64,000 nucleotides of DNA from Clostridia bacterium. GTDB lineage: Bacteria > Bacillota > Clostridia > Christensenellales > Borkfalkiaceae. The first letter of the stretch is position 1; the number at the start of each line of letters is the position of its first letter. The stretch lies in the NCBI GenBank assembly GCA_017399185.1, contig JAFQEA010000008.1:124001-188000 (forward strand), read 5' to 3'. Positions 7,925 to 16,846 of the stretch are shown piece by piece. Position numbers and translations under genes: made by a program. Under the pieces are notes generated by a model. It was not told where the DNA came from. It did not search any database and saw only the letters and a program-made list of their open reading frames with translations.

Positions 7925-10348
7925 TTAAACGATAATGTTAACAAGTCTTTCAGGGATAACGATTACCTTTTTGATTTGTGCGCCATCTAAAATTGAAAGA
8001 ACGTTTGCATCATTTAATACAGCTTGTTCGATTTCCGCCTTATTTAATGACTTTGATAATACCAAGCGTGTTTTAAGCTTGCTGTTAACTTGTACTGCGT
8101 ATTCGATTTGGTCCTTAACGGTCTTTGCAGGGTCATAAACAGGGTATTGTTCCTTAAATACCGATGACGTATTGCCAAGTTTTGACCATAATTCTTCAGC
8201 AAAGTGTGGTACGCAAGGTGCTAAAAGCTTGATAAGCACGTTAATGCTGTCTTTTAAAAGCTTATTGTTTTTGGTTGGTAAAGCTTCGTATTTAGTCAAA
8301 GCGTTTACGCATTCCATAAGCCTTGCGATTGCCGTGTTGAAAGAAAATACGTCCATATCCCTGTCAACTGCCTTGATTGTGTTGTGTAATACAAACTCAA
8401 CTTCCTTTTCAGCTTCGCCAATGATATCTGCGCCGTCGTCGTTTAAAGTTAAAGTCTTATCAAACAATCTTTCAACGCGGTCTAAAAATTTAGCAACAGA
8501 CTTAATGCCGTCGTCAGACCATGGACCGCCTTCGGTGTAGTTAAAGCCGAATAAAAGATAAAGCCTGAAGATATCCGAGCCGTATTCGTTTACGTAAACG
8601 TCAGGCATAACTACGTTACCCTTGGACTTACTCATTTTGTTGCCGTCAGGGCCTAAAATTACGCCTTGGTGAACGAGTGAAGTAAAAGGCTCGTCAAAGT
8701 TAAGATAACCCATATCGCGTAATGCTTTAGTAATGAACCTTGCGTATAAAAGGTGCATACAAGCGTGTTCAGCGCCACCGATATATTTGTCAACAGGTAA
8801 CATCTTATTGATGATTTCCGTATCAAATGCCTTTTCAGCGTTGTTTGCGTCAGCATATCTTAAGAAGTACCAGCTTGAGCAAACGAAGGTATCTAACGTA
8901 TCGCTGTCACGGAGTGCAGGCTTTCCGCACTTTGGACAGGTTGTGTGCATGAATCCGTCGTGCTTTGCTAGCGGTGATTTTCCGTCAGGCTTGAACTCAA
9001 CGTCGTACGGTAGCTTAACAGGTAAATCTTCGTAAGGTACTGCAACGTCACCGCAGTGTGGGCAGTGGATAATCGGGATTGGTGCGCCCCAATAGCGTTG
9101 GCGTGAAACAAGCCAGTCGCGTAAGCGGTAGTTAACCTTCTTGCAAGCTAATCCGTTTTCAGCAAGCTTATCGATGATTGCAAGCCTTGCTTGTTCGCCG
9201 CGTAAGCCGTCAAACTCACCGCAGTTAACCAAAACGCCGTCTTCGGTGTAAGGTAAAACTGTGTCTTCGTTGCCGTCAGAGATAACCTTGGTTACAGGGT
9301 GGTTATATTTTTTAGCAAAGCCAAAGTCGCGTTCGTCGTGTGCAGGTACGCCCATAACAGCACCCGTGCCGTAGCTGTATAAAACGTAATCGGCAACCCA
9401 GATAGGTACTTTCTTGCCGTTTGCAGGGTTGATTGCGTAAGCCCCTGTGAAAACGCCAGTCTTTTCGCGGTCGGAAGACAATCTTTCAATTTCGTTTGCC
9501 TTTGCCGTTTGCATCGCGTAATCTTCAACCGCAGCCCTTTGATCAGCCGTAGTGATTTCCTTAACGAGTGGGTGTTCAGGTGCAAGCACTACGTAAGAAA
9601 CGCCGAAAATCGTATCGATTCTCGTGGTGAAAACCTTGAATTCCTTATTGCTTTCAGTTTTAAATACTACTTCCGCACCGACAGACTTACCAATCCAGTT
9701 CTTTTGCATAAGCTTGGTTTTTTCAGGCCAGTCAAGCTTGTCAATGCAGGTTAAAAGCTCTTCAGCGTAGTCGGTTATCTTTAAGAACCATTGCGTTAAG
9801 TTCTTTTTGATAACCTGTGAGCCGCATCTTTCGCATTCACCGCCGATAACCTGTTCGTTTGCAAGAACGGTTGAGCAGGAAGGGCACCAGTTAACAGGTG
9901 CTTCCTTGCGGTAAGCAAGACCCTTTTCAAAGAGCTTTAAAAATACCCATTGTGTCCATTTATAATAATCGGGCATGCAGGTTTTAATTTCTTTAGTCCA
10001 GTCAAACATACCGCCCATGCGCCTTAACTGACCTTCCATGGTGGCAATGTTTTTAATGGTAGAATCTTCCGGGTGGATACCTGTTTTGATTGCGTAGTTT
10101 TCTGCAGGAAGACCAAAAGCGTCAAAGCCCATTGGCTGGAATACAGAATAACCCTTCATTCTTTTATATCTTGCAAAGCTGTCCGAAAGGCCGTAGTTAT
10201 ACCAGTGGCCAATGTGCAGGTTAGAGCCTGACGGATAAGAGAACATTTCCAAGCAGTAATACTTTTTATCGGTATTGCCGTCAAACTCATTAAGCTTGGT
10301 TTCATCCCAAATCTTTTGCCACTTTTTTTCAATTTCAAGCATGTTCAT
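7925..10348 (-). CDS. leuS: Leucyl-tRNA synthetase
   Basis: Class Ia aminoacyl-tRNA synthetase charging tRNA-Leu. The 807-residue protein has the bacterial LeuRS layout: HIGH-type motif HIGHWYNYG (about 45), a zinc-finger-like CPSC...CERCGS segment (about 152-177), the CP1 editing domain with [13 protein letters not shown] (about 230) and the KMSKS loop as [10 protein letters not shown] (about 575). Two possible starts lie two codons apart (MNML); an AAGGGG upstream favours the first. It has its own promoter and terminator, and the 5' leader is too short for a T-box. Confidence 0.97.
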   Translation of the reverse strand: MNMLEIEKKWQKIWDETKLNEFDGNTDKKYYCLEMFSYPSGSNLHIGHWYNYGLSDSFARYKRMKGYSVFQPMGFDAFGLPAENYAIKTGIHPEDSTIKNIATMEGQLRRMGGMFDWTKEIKTCMPDYYKWTQWVFLKLFEKGLAYRKEAPVNWCPSCSTVLANEQVIGGECERCGSQVIKKNLTQWFLKITDYAEELLTCIDKLDWPEKTKLMQKNWIGKSVGAEVVFKTESNKEFKVFTTRIDTIFGVSYVVLAPEHPLVKEITTADQRAAVEDYAMQTAKANEIERLSSDREKTGVFTGAYAINPANGKKVPIWVADYVLYSYGTGAVMGVPAHDERDFGFAKKYNHPVTKVISDGNEDTVLPYTEDGVLVNCGEFDGLRGEQARLAIIDKLAENGLACKKVNYRLRDWLVSRQRYWGAPIPIIHCPHCGDVAVPYEDLPVKLPYDVEFKPDGKSPLAKHDGFMHTTCPKCGKPALRDSDTLDTFVCSSWYFLRYADANNAEKAFDTEIINKMLPVDKYIGGAEHACMHLLYARFITKALRDMGYLNFDEPFTSLVHQGVILGPDGNKMSKSKGNVVMPDVYVNEYGSDIFRLYLLFGFNYTEGGPWSDDGIKSVAKFLDRVERLFDKTLTLNDDGADIIGEAEKEVEFVLHNTIKAVDRDMDVFSFNTAIARLMECVNALTKYEALPTKNNKLLKDSINVLIKLLAPCVPHFAEELWSKLGNTSSVFKEQYPVYDPAKTVKDQIEYAVQVNSKLKTRLVLSKSLNKAEIEQAVLNDANVLSILDGAQIKKVIVIPERLVNIIV

Positions 10349-10399
10349 AAAAGATACCCCTTATGGATAAATTATATCTAAAATTTATAATACCCGTAT

Positions 10400-10429
10400 A
10401 TTATAGCATTGCCAATCCAAAAAAGCCAA
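10400..10429 (-). promoter_or_regulatory. Predicted leuS promoter
   Basis: On the minus strand TTGGCT (10429-10424), an 18-base spacer and TATAAT (10405-10400) lie about 50 bases before the leuS start. A T-box specifier stem or conserved T-box sequence is not present. Confidence 0.55.
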
Positions 10430-10499
10430 TAATTTGCCATTAATTTTGGCAAAAAAACGCATTTTTATTGATTTTTACAAATTAAGTGGTCAATAACAC

Positions 10500-10564
10500 T
10501 TGAAATTCTTAACAGTTGTGATAAAATAATATATATCTTTTGTATGTTTACTATAAATAGTAAA
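10500..10564 (+). promoter_or_regulatory. Promoter and palindrome before PAP2 gene
   Basis: TTGAAA (10500-10505), a 16-base spacer and TAAAAT (10522-10527) form a plausible promoter. Downstream, TTTACTA-TAAA-TAGTAAA (10547-10564) is a perfect inverted repeat between the predicted transcription start and the ribosome-binding site, similar to the palindrome in front of the DUF4177 gene. Confidence 0.55.
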
Positions 10565-10577
10565 GCAAGGGGGAACT

Positions 10578-11528
10578 ATGAAGTTTTTAAAGGCAAACGT
10601 TAAAACATTGTCAATCATAGGCGCTTTATTGGTGCTACTTATTATCGCGTCTTTTTGCGACCTTAATATATCCAAGGCGGTTGCCGATCTTGAAGGTGGC
10701 GCATATTACTCTAAAAACGGCTTTGGCGTTTTCTGGGAAGTCTTCGGCGAGACACCTGTATATATCGTGCCAAGCATAAGCCTTGGTGTGATTTTCTTTT
10801 TCGTTTACCGCGGTAAAAAGCTTGACGGCTTTAAGCTTATTGCTTTTTCAGCGCTTATAGCCATTGCAATGCTCGGGCTTAATTATTACGGCAGTCACAA
10901 GCTTGTAAAATACATGATAACCCACCGCTGGATTAAAGCAATTACTGGTATACATAAAACCTTGACCATCTGCGGGTTTGATCTTGTGTTTACCGCGCTT
11001 TGGCTTTTTGTTGCTTCACGCGTTAAAGAAGAACACTTAAAAAGTGCGGCTATATGCGCGTTAATCGCAATTATTATGGCTGTATTTTCGCAAGGGGCAA
11101 CACAGCTTATCAAGCCGTTTTTCGGGCGCGCACGCTTTAGAATGCTTTACGTTTTAAACGATTACAGCCAATACACAGATTGGTTTGTTATCAACGGTAA
11201 GCGCTCCGTACCCGACTTTTTATTGAATCTTGGCGTTGCTAAAGACGGGTATAAATCCTTCCCGTCGGGGCATACGTCGGCGGCGGCAATAGTGTTCGGG
11301 CTTTTGGCAATACCAAAATATTTCCCAAAGCTTGGCAAAAAATGGAATATCGCCATAACTGCATTTGTTTTATTATATACCGCTACCGTTGCGTTTTCAC
11401 GCATGGTTATGGGCGCACACTATCTTTCTGACGTAACGGTTGGTGCGCTCTTATCGGCAGTAGGCTTCCTTATCGGTGATATCTTGGTTGACAAATTAAT
11501 CGTTAACCGCAAAAAACAGAATAATTAA
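10578..11528 (+). CDS. PAP2-family membrane phosphatase
   Basis: A 316-residue integral membrane protein with about six helices, first helix at residues 13-30. It carries the three acid-phosphatase motifs: KPFFGRARF (about 179; the usual Pro after the Arg is absent), FPSGHTSAAA (about 228) and SRMVMGAHYLSD (about 275). PAP2 membrane enzymes dephosphorylate lipid substrates such as undecaprenyl pyrophosphate or phosphatidylglycerol phosphate; which applies here is not visible. Start follows AAGGGGGA. A palindrome in the 5' leader suggests regulation. Confidence 0.85.
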   Translation: MKFLKANVKTLSIIGALLVLLIIASFCDLNISKAVADLEGGAYYSKNGFGVFWEVFGETPVYIVPSISLGVIFFFVYRGKKLDGFKLIAFSALIAIAMLGLNYYGSHKLVKYMITHRWIKAITGIHKTLTICGFDLVFTALWLFVASRVKEEHLKSAAICALIAIIMAVFSQGATQLIKPFFGRARFRMLYVLNDYSQYTDWFVINGKRSVPDFLLNLGVAKDGYKSFPSGHTSAAAIVFGLLAIPKYFPKLGKKWNIAITAFVLLYTATVAFSRMVMGAHYLSDVTVGALLSAVGFLIGDILVDKLIVNRKKQNN

Positions 11529-11567
11529 TTTAACGTCAAAATACAATATACCGAAAAGGTGTATGTA

Positions 11568-11825
11568 TTGAGTTTTGAAAGAGAAATCGAAAGCTTTTTA
11601 AATCCCTTAAAGCAGTCGTTCGGATACAAATATACGGTCATCGACGGGGTGGGCGCTTACTTTGAAAGCGTTTTAAAAATTAACGAAATATCGACCTATT
11701 GCGTGACTTTACTCATAAAAAAAGGGCAGCTTAAGGTGCTTGGCGAAGATATTTCCGTCATCAAATACGCGGGCGGGGATTTGGCGCTTTCAGGTAAAAT
11801 CCTAAAGGTTGAGTGCTGCCAATGA
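11568..11825 (+). CDS. yqfC: Sporulation protein YqfC (YabP/YqfC family)
   Basis: A small protein (about 85 residues) with the family signature GQLKVLGEDISVIKYAGGDL in its C-terminal half. I chose TTG at 11568 because AAAGGTG lies 8 bases upstream; a GTG at 11559 is possible but overlaps that site. In Bacillus yqfC is expressed in the mother cell under sigma-E. The gene is followed, with ATGA overlap, by yqfD, the conserved partner, which supports the call. Confidence 0.8.
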   Translation: MSFEREIESFLNPLKQSFGYKYTVIDGVGAYFESVLKINEISTYCVTLLIKKGQLKVLGEDISVIKYAGGDLALSGKILKVECCQ

Positions 11826-12718
11826 GTACGGTTGATATTTTATTTGAAGGGCTTAACCTTAATCTGCTTATTGAAAGGCTTAAAAAGCACGGGGTTAATA
11901 TATACCACGTTAACAAGCTTGACCAAAAGCATACCGTTATTAGGATAAAATATAAAGACTTATCAAAAGCTTTTGCTATTTCGCAAAATATGTGGTATAA
12001 TACCATATTAGGTTACGGTGGAATAATCGGGCTATATAAAAAGCTTAAAAAAGCCCTTTTACCGATAGTGCTTGGCGCTGTGTTTATGGTTGCCGCGTTT
12101 TTTAGCGACAGACTTGTTCTGGATATTAAAATAACCAATTCCAACAAAGCTCAAACTGCACAAATACTTAAGGTTTTAGACGGCGCGGGTATTAAAAAAT
12201 ACAAAATCGTTAACGTAAAAGACCTTAAATCCGTACAAGAAAGCTTATACACAGGCTTTAACCAAATAAGCTTTGTTACAATCAAAAAGTCGGGCAATAG
12301 GTTGATTATCAGCCCAATTTACAAAAAAAGCCCGCAAAGCGTTGACAAAAACAAATCAATAATTGCACAAAAAAGCGGCAAAATAATAAAGCTCGTCGTT
12401 GTATCGGGCACGCCACTTATAAAGGTGGGGGATACGGTGAGTATGGGTGACGTTTTGGTTGACGGTGCAGTTGCCCTTGCCGACGGAACTATTATCCAGC
12501 AAGACGCCATTGCAAGCTACCAAATGGTATGTACGGCGTATTCGGAAATAACTTGCGATAACGACACTTTAAAAGAAAGCGTAATTGCAAAAGCCATTTT
12601 TGATTTGGGTGTTGAAGAAGACGCTGTTTTATCCGCAACTATAACCCCAGCAATAAAAAGCAAAAATACAACCACTTACAGGGTAAGTGTTACATATTTA
12701 CATTTCAAGGAGTTTTAA
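11822..12718 (+). CDS. yqfD: Sporulation protein YqfD
   Basis: YqfD is a mother-cell sporulation membrane protein. The 298-residue protein starts at the ATG overlapping the yqfC stop (ATGA) and has a soluble N-terminal region, one membrane helix (ALLPIVLGAVFMVAAFF, about 78-94) and a large extracytoplasmic part ending with an SMGDVLVDGAV segment. It is shorter than the roughly 400-residue Bacillus protein, the loss being spread over the C-terminal region. Position between yqfC and phoH is the canonical one. Confidence 0.85.
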   Translation: MSTVDILFEGLNLNLLIERLKKHGVNIYHVNKLDQKHTVIRIKYKDLSKAFAISQNMWYNTILGYGGIIGLYKKLKKALLPIVLGAVFMVAAFFSDRLVLDIKITNSNKAQTAQILKVLDGAGIKKYKIVNVKDLKSVQESLYTGFNQISFVTIKKSGNRLIISPIYKKSPQSVDKNKSIIAQKSGKIIKLVVVSGTPLIKVGDTVSMGDVLVDGAVALADGTIIQQDAIASYQMVCTAYSEITCDNDTLKESVIAKAIFDLGVEEDAVLSATITPAIKSKNTTTYRVSVTYLHFKEF

Positions 12719-12719
12719 T

Positions 12720-13676
12720 TTGGAAAAAATCACCAAGCTGTTCACGGTTGACACGGTTGACAAGCTTTCCTTGCTTGCCGGTAGCTTTGACGAAAATATT
12801 AATACCATAATGAAGCACACCGACACGGAAATTTACATTGAAGGCACTTCCTTTAACGTAAGCGGTCAAAAGCAAAACGTTGAAAGGGCCATTGCCGTGC
12901 TGGACAACTTAAGTGCCACCGCAAACATGGGTATTGCCATTGACAAGGCAAGGCTTATTTATTGTTTAGAGCTTGGCGAAGAAGCCCCCAAGCAGGACAT
13001 AGAAAAGCTTATGAAGGACGTAATTGCAATTACTTCCCACTCAAAGCCGATTAAATGCAAAACCATAGGTCAAAAGGCATACGTTGACGCAATCAACAAA
13101 AACACTATCGTGTTTGGCGTTGGTCCTGCGGGTACGGGTAAAACCTATCTTGCGGTTGCGCTTGCTTCTGTTGCGTTTAAAAATAAAGAAGTCGAAAAGA
13201 TTATTCTCACAAGACCTGCCGTTGAAGCAGGTGAGCGTTTAGGCTTTTTGCCAGGTGATTTGCAGTCCAAGGTTGACCCTTATCTGCGCCCCCTATACGA
13301 TGCGCTACAGGAAATGTTCGGCATGGAAAACTACCAAAAACTTATGGAGCGCGGCAGTATAGAAATCGCACCGCTTGCTTATATGCGAGGCAGAACGCTT
13401 AATAACGCCTTTATCATTTTAGACGAAGCCCAGAACTGCACCAAAGAACAAATGAAAATGTTCTTAACCCGCCTTGGCGAAAACAGCCGTATGATAATAA
13501 CGGGTGACGTCACACAGATTGACCTACCGGAAGGCAAAACAAGCGGATTAAAGCACGCGGTTTCAATTTTAAAGGGCGTTGACGATATTGCAATCTGTCA
13601 ATTAACCCATAAAGACGTTGTCCGCCACCCGCTTGTAATGCAAATAATAAAAGCCTATACAAAAAATCAGCAATAA
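12720..13676 (+). CDS. phoH: PhoH-family ATPase
   Basis: A PhoH-like P-loop protein of 318 residues. After an N-terminal KH-like region (about 20-75), Walker A is GPAGTGKTYLAVALA (about 136-150) and Walker B is FIILDEAQNC (about 227-236). The protein is thought to act in RNA metabolism with YbeY and Era, both encoded just downstream. Start is TTG at 12720, one base after the yqfD stop, because AAGGAG lies 7 bases before it; an in-frame upstream extension to 12687 would run into yqfD. Confidence 0.92.
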   Translation: MEKITKLFTVDTVDKLSLLAGSFDENINTIMKHTDTEIYIEGTSFNVSGQKQNVERAIAVLDNLSATANMGIAIDKARLIYCLELGEEAPKQDIEKLMKDVIAITSHSKPIKCKTIGQKAYVDAINKNTIVFGVGPAGTGKTYLAVALASVAFKNKEVEKIILTRPAVEAGERLGFLPGDLQSKVDPYLRPLYDALQEMFGMENYQKLMERGSIEIAPLAYMRGRTLNNAFIILDEAQNCTKEQMKMFLTRLGENSRMIITGDVTQIDLPEGKTSGLKHAVSILKGVDDIAICQLTHKDVVRHPLVMQIIKAYTKNQQ

Positions 13677-13685
13677 CTAAAATTT

Positions 13686-13733
13686 GTCGATAATCGACCT
13701 ATAGCGCCACTTTTTTGATAACTATTAAGTGGC
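13686..13733 (-). repeat. Dispersed repeat copy 4 (reverse) with hairpin
   Basis: Reverse copy GTCGATAATCGACCTATAG then CGCCACTTTTTT, starting with the odd palindrome GTCGATAATCGAC. Its end forms GCCACTT/AAGTGGC arms (13706-13712 and 13727-13733), a likely weak terminator after phoH. Confidence 0.75.
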
Positions 13734-13769
13734 AAAACAATCATTAGACCTTATCTTTGGGAGAAAATT

Positions 13770-15275
13770 ATGTTTTATCAAAACAAAAAACATATTGAAT
13801 GGAAAAAGAAAAATTACGTTTGGTCAATACTGCACTTTGCGTTGCATTGGCTGTTTTTATCTTTGATTGCAGCTTTCGCGCTTTACATCAATTTTGGCTT
13901 TACAAAAGCTATTGATTTTATTACGGGTGACCAAACCTATTTGAAATGCATTTTTGCCGTCATTGCAATGCTGCTTATGTGCTTTGTCGTATATTTGTAT
14001 CTGTACTTTGAGTGCCGCGACTATCTTATAAAAGGCAAGAACATTGCAGTGTTTTTCTTTGTTATTGAGCTTTCTATGATTATTTGCCTTGTTATGGGCA
14101 GATACGTTGGCATATTTGCGCGCCCAAGCGCACTTTGCGCGTTGCTTATTTTGCTTTTAGTAAACAAGCGCACGGCAACCTTTGCAAACTTTATCTTCAA
14201 TATCTTAATGCTGTTGACGGACATACTTGTCGCAAAGGACGGCGTTTCCATACAGGTTATAGGTCAGTTCGTTACAGGCCTTTCAATCAGCCATTTAGCC
14301 GTTTATCTTGTTGATAACGTTGGCTCACGCATTAAGGTTTTCGGTATGGGCTTTATAATTTCATTACCGATAGTCGCAATGGGCTTTGTGTTCCATTTAG
14401 ACCAATCCATCAATATTTATGAAGCACTTGAAATTGTTTTACACGGCTTTATGTCAGGTATAATTTCTGTTGTTGCGTTAATGGCTATCTTGCCGATTTT
14501 CGAGTATCTTTTCAACGTTTTGACAAACTACCGCTTGGCGGAAATCACAGACCACAAGTCAAAGCTTATAAAAGCAATGATAACCGAAGCAAGCGGTACG
14601 TTCCAGCACTCAATCGTTGTTGCAACCCTGGCTGAAACCTGCGCAACGGCTATTGGCGAAAACCCATTGCTTGCAAGGGCGGCTGCGTACTATCACGATA
14701 TGGGTAAGCTAAAGCAACCTATTTACTTTACCGAAAACCAGCACGGCTACAACCCGCATGACGAGCTAACGCCCGAGCTTTCAACCCAAATCATCCGCGC
14801 CCACGCAAAGGACGGTAGCGACCTTATCAAAAAATATCACTTACCGACCATTTTAGCCGACGTTGCTATCGAGCACCACGGTACGCTTCCAATCCAATAC
14901 TTCTACGCGAAAGCGCAAAAGTTTACCGATGGTGAGCTTGATATCAAGGACTATTCTTACCCGGGCCCCAAACCGTCATCAAAGATTGCGGCAATCATCA
15001 TGCTTGCCGACGGCGGCGAAGCTGCAGTACGCGCCCAAAAAGACCGTACGCCCGAACGCGTTGAAGCCGTTATTAAAGCAATCATTGACGACCGTATGAA
15101 GCTTGACCAGTTCTCAAACTGCGAAATCACTATGCGTGAAATCGAGCTTATTAAGGAAGCCTTGGTTTACGGTCTGTCAGACGTTTACCACAGCCGCGTT
15201 CAGTATCCAAACAAAAAGGACAAATCACGCAACCTGTTTGCATCATCAAAAGAAAATAAAAATGCCAAAGATTAA
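13770..15275 (+). CDS. 7TM-HD family phosphohydrolase (PgpH/YqfF-like), lacks extracellular domain
   Basis: PgpH-type proteins degrade cyclic di-AMP. This 501-residue member has a first membrane helix (about 18-43), then about seven further helices up to residue 250, then a cytoplasmic HD domain with FQHSIV (about 278), YYHDMGK (about 305-311), HxxDGSDLI and IEHHGT (about 370). The family normally has about 240 extracytoplasmic residues (7TMR-HDED domain) after the first helix; here the loop is only about 15 residues, which explains the short length. It sits between phoH and ybeY as in other Firmicutes. Its end overlaps ybeY by 14 bases. Confidence 0.88.
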   Translation: MFYQNKKHIEWKKKNYVWSILHFALHWLFLSLIAAFALYINFGFTKAIDFITGDQTYLKCIFAVIAMLLMCFVVYLYLYFECRDYLIKGKNIAVFFFVIELSMIICLVMGRYVGIFARPSALCALLILLLVNKRTATFANFIFNILMLLTDILVAKDGVSIQVIGQFVTGLSISHLAVYLVDNVGSRIKVFGMGFIISLPIVAMGFVFHLDQSINIYEALEIVLHGFMSGIISVVALMAILPIFEYLFNVLTNYRLAEITDHKSKLIKAMITEASGTFQHSIVVATLAETCATAIGENPLLARAAAYYHDMGKLKQPIYFTENQHGYNPHDELTPELSTQIIRAHAKDGSDLIKKYHLPTILADVAIEHHGTLPIQYFYAKAQKFTDGELDIKDYSYPGPKPSSKIAAIIMLADGGEAAVRAQKDRTPERVEAVIKAIIDDRMKLDQFSNCEITMREIELIKEALVYGLSDVYHSRVQYPNKKDKSRNLFASSKENKNAKD

Positions 15276-15735
15276 AGTTTACGCAAGCAAGGACTTGCCA
15301 CTAATTGAAAAAGCCGCACAGACAGTTTACAAAACGCTTAAGCAAAAAGCCCCTGTTTTTGTTGAGCTTGATATCGTTGACGAACAAACAATACAAACGC
15401 TCAACCGCGAAAACCGCCAGATAGACAAGGTGACTGACGTTTTGTCTTTCCCCATGCTTGACGGCATACGCGATAAGGCTTTTACTAAAAAGGACTTTCC
15501 GCTTGACTACGATGAAGACGAAAAGGCAATCTTTTTAGGCTCAATCGCTATATGCGAACAGCGCGCCAAGGAGCAGGCTGAAGAATTTGGTCACAGCTTT
15601 GAGCGTGAGCTGTATTATTTGTTCGTGCACGGGCTATTACATCTTTTCGGGTACGACCATATGACCGAAGAAGACAAAACGCAAATGAGAGAAAAGGAAG
15701 AGCAGGTTATGCTCAAATTAGGTATTACACGATGA
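15262..15735 (+). CDS. ybeY: Endoribonuclease YbeY
   Basis: YbeY is a zinc-dependent RNase needed for 16S rRNA 3' maturation and ribosome quality control. The 157-residue protein has the family signature HGLLHLFGYDH (about residues 122-132) with the three zinc-binding histidines. I chose the ATG at 15262 because it gives the normal N-terminus; the frame is open further upstream inside the HD gene. Its stop overlaps the era start (ATGA), so HD, ybeY and era are translationally coupled. Confidence 0.95.
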   Translation: MPKIKVYASKDLPLIEKAAQTVYKTLKQKAPVFVELDIVDEQTIQTLNRENRQIDKVTDVLSFPMLDGIRDKAFTKKDFPLDYDEDEKAIFLGSIAICEQRAKEQAEEFGHSFERELYYLFVHGLLHLFGYDHMTEEDKTQMREKEEQVMLKLGITR

Positions 15736-16625
15736 AAAGCGGAACCGTTGCCGTTGTCGGCAGAGCAAATGCAGGTAAATCAACCCTAATAAACGTGCTT
15801 GTTGGTGAAAAGGTTGCAATAGTTTCCCCAAAGCCACAGACCACGCGTGACCGTATTTTGGGCGTGAAAAACGGCGATGACTATCAAATCGTGTTTGAAG
15901 ACACCCCCGGTATCTACAAAGCATCGTCATTGCTTAACAGCCGTATGCAAAAAAGCACGGAAGTTGCCGCGCGTGACGTTGACCTTATTTTGTATTTAAT
16001 CGACGCCCATGCCGGCGTTCAGGAAGAAGATAAAAAATCGCTTATTAAATTTGCAACGGGCGATATACCTTTGGTGCTAGTGTTAACAAAAACCGACATT
16101 ATGCCCAAGGAAAATATCCCGCTTATGGTTGCCGAGTTTGAAGACGTTGAAAATATCGATAAAATTATCACGGTTTCCGCCCGCCGCGGCAAAAATCTGG
16201 GTAAGCTCACGGACGAAATTTTAAAATGGCTGCCTGAAGGCGACCCGATTTTTTCAGACGATATAATTTCAGACCGCTCTGAAAAGTTTATGATTTCCGA
16301 AATCATGCGTGAAAAAATGCTTTTAAAGTACGATAAGGAAATCCCACACGGCGTTGCAATAGTTATCAATACCTTTGAACGTCAACCAAACGGCGTTTAC
16401 GATATCAATCTTGACATTGTGTGCGAAAAGTTCAATCACAAGGCAATCATTATCGGTAAGCAGGGCGCAAAATTAAAGGAAGTTTCATCCTTTGCCCGTC
16501 AGGCGATGGAAAAGTTTTTAGACGCTAAAGTATTTTTAACCGTTTACGTTAAGGTTAAAGAAGGCTGGCGCGATAACCCGTCAAGACTGCGTGAATACGG
16601 CTATTCTGACGAAGACTTTTATTGA
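15732..16625 (+). CDS. era: GTPase Era
   Basis: Era is a ribosome-associated GTPase that binds the 3' end of 16S rRNA. The 297-residue protein has G1 GRANAGKSTL (residues 8-17), G2 in the PQTTRDR region (about 36-42), G3 DTPG (about 57) and G4 as TKTD (about 117-120; NKxD is usual), followed by a C-terminal KH domain with IIIGKQGAKLKE (about 237-248). The Thr for Asn exchange in G4 is unusual but occurs in other TRAFAC GTPases. ATG overlaps the ybeY stop. Confidence 0.95.
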   Translation: MKSGTVAVVGRANAGKSTLINVLVGEKVAIVSPKPQTTRDRILGVKNGDDYQIVFEDTPGIYKASSLLNSRMQKSTEVAARDVDLILYLIDAHAGVQEEDKKSLIKFATGDIPLVLVLTKTDIMPKENIPLMVAEFEDVENIDKIITVSARRGKNLGKLTDEILKWLPEGDPIFSDDIISDRSEKFMISEIMREKMLLKYDKEIPHGVAIVINTFERQPNGVYDINLDIVCEKFNHKAIIIGKQGAKLKEVSSFARQAMEKFLDAKVFLTVYVKVKEGWRDNPSRLREYGYSDEDFY

Positions 16626-16650
16626 TTTTTAAGATTTTTTGCAAAAAAAT

Positions 16651-16680
16651 CCCCCCTTGGCACATACTATCCATAGGGGG
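16651..16680 (+). promoter_or_regulatory. Hairpin covering the yqzL ribosome-binding site
   Basis: CCCCC (16651-16655) can pair with GGGGG (16676-16680), extended by TGG/CCA across a small internal loop. The right arm is the AGGGGG Shine-Dalgarno of yqzL, so folding would hide it. No T tract follows, so this is not an era terminator. Confidence 0.5.
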
Positions 16681-16687
16681 TACGCTT

Positions 16688-16786
16688 ATGAAAATTAACC
16701 CGGCAGACGCTTGCTGGAAGCTTTTTGAAAGAACAGGCAAAATATCTTATTACTTACTTTATAAAAAACTAAAAAATAAGGATTAA
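16688..16786 (+). CDS. yqzL: YqzL family protein
   Basis: A 32-residue ORF beginning MKINPADACWKLFERTG and containing KISYYLLYKKL, the pattern of the YqzL family (W-x-x-F-x-x-T-G followed by Y-L-L-x-K). Function is unknown, but yqzL is conserved between era and recO in Firmicutes, exactly its position here. An AGGGGG ribosome-binding site lies 7 bases upstream, inside a possible hairpin. Its stop codon is already part of a reverse copy of the dispersed repeat. Confidence 0.85.
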   Translation: MKINPADACWKLFERTGKISYYLLYKKLKNKD

Positions 16787-16833
16787 TCGGCTTATAGGCT
16801 GACTTTTATTAAAAATAAGTCTGTTTTAGCCGA
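16784..16833 (-). repeat. Dispersed repeat copy 5 (reverse), palindromic form
   Basis: Reverse copy TAATCGGCTTATAGGCT then GACTTTTA, beginning in the yqzL stop codon. It extends into nested inverted arms, TCGGCT/AGCCGA (16787-16792, 16828-16833) and GACTT/AAGTC, giving a complete hairpin just before recO. Confidence 0.75.
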
Positions 16834-16846
16834 TAAACTTTTAATC

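Noticed and set aside
10349..10577. T-box upstream of leuS
   Set aside because: The leader is too short, and the conserved T-box sequence and specifier stem are not found.
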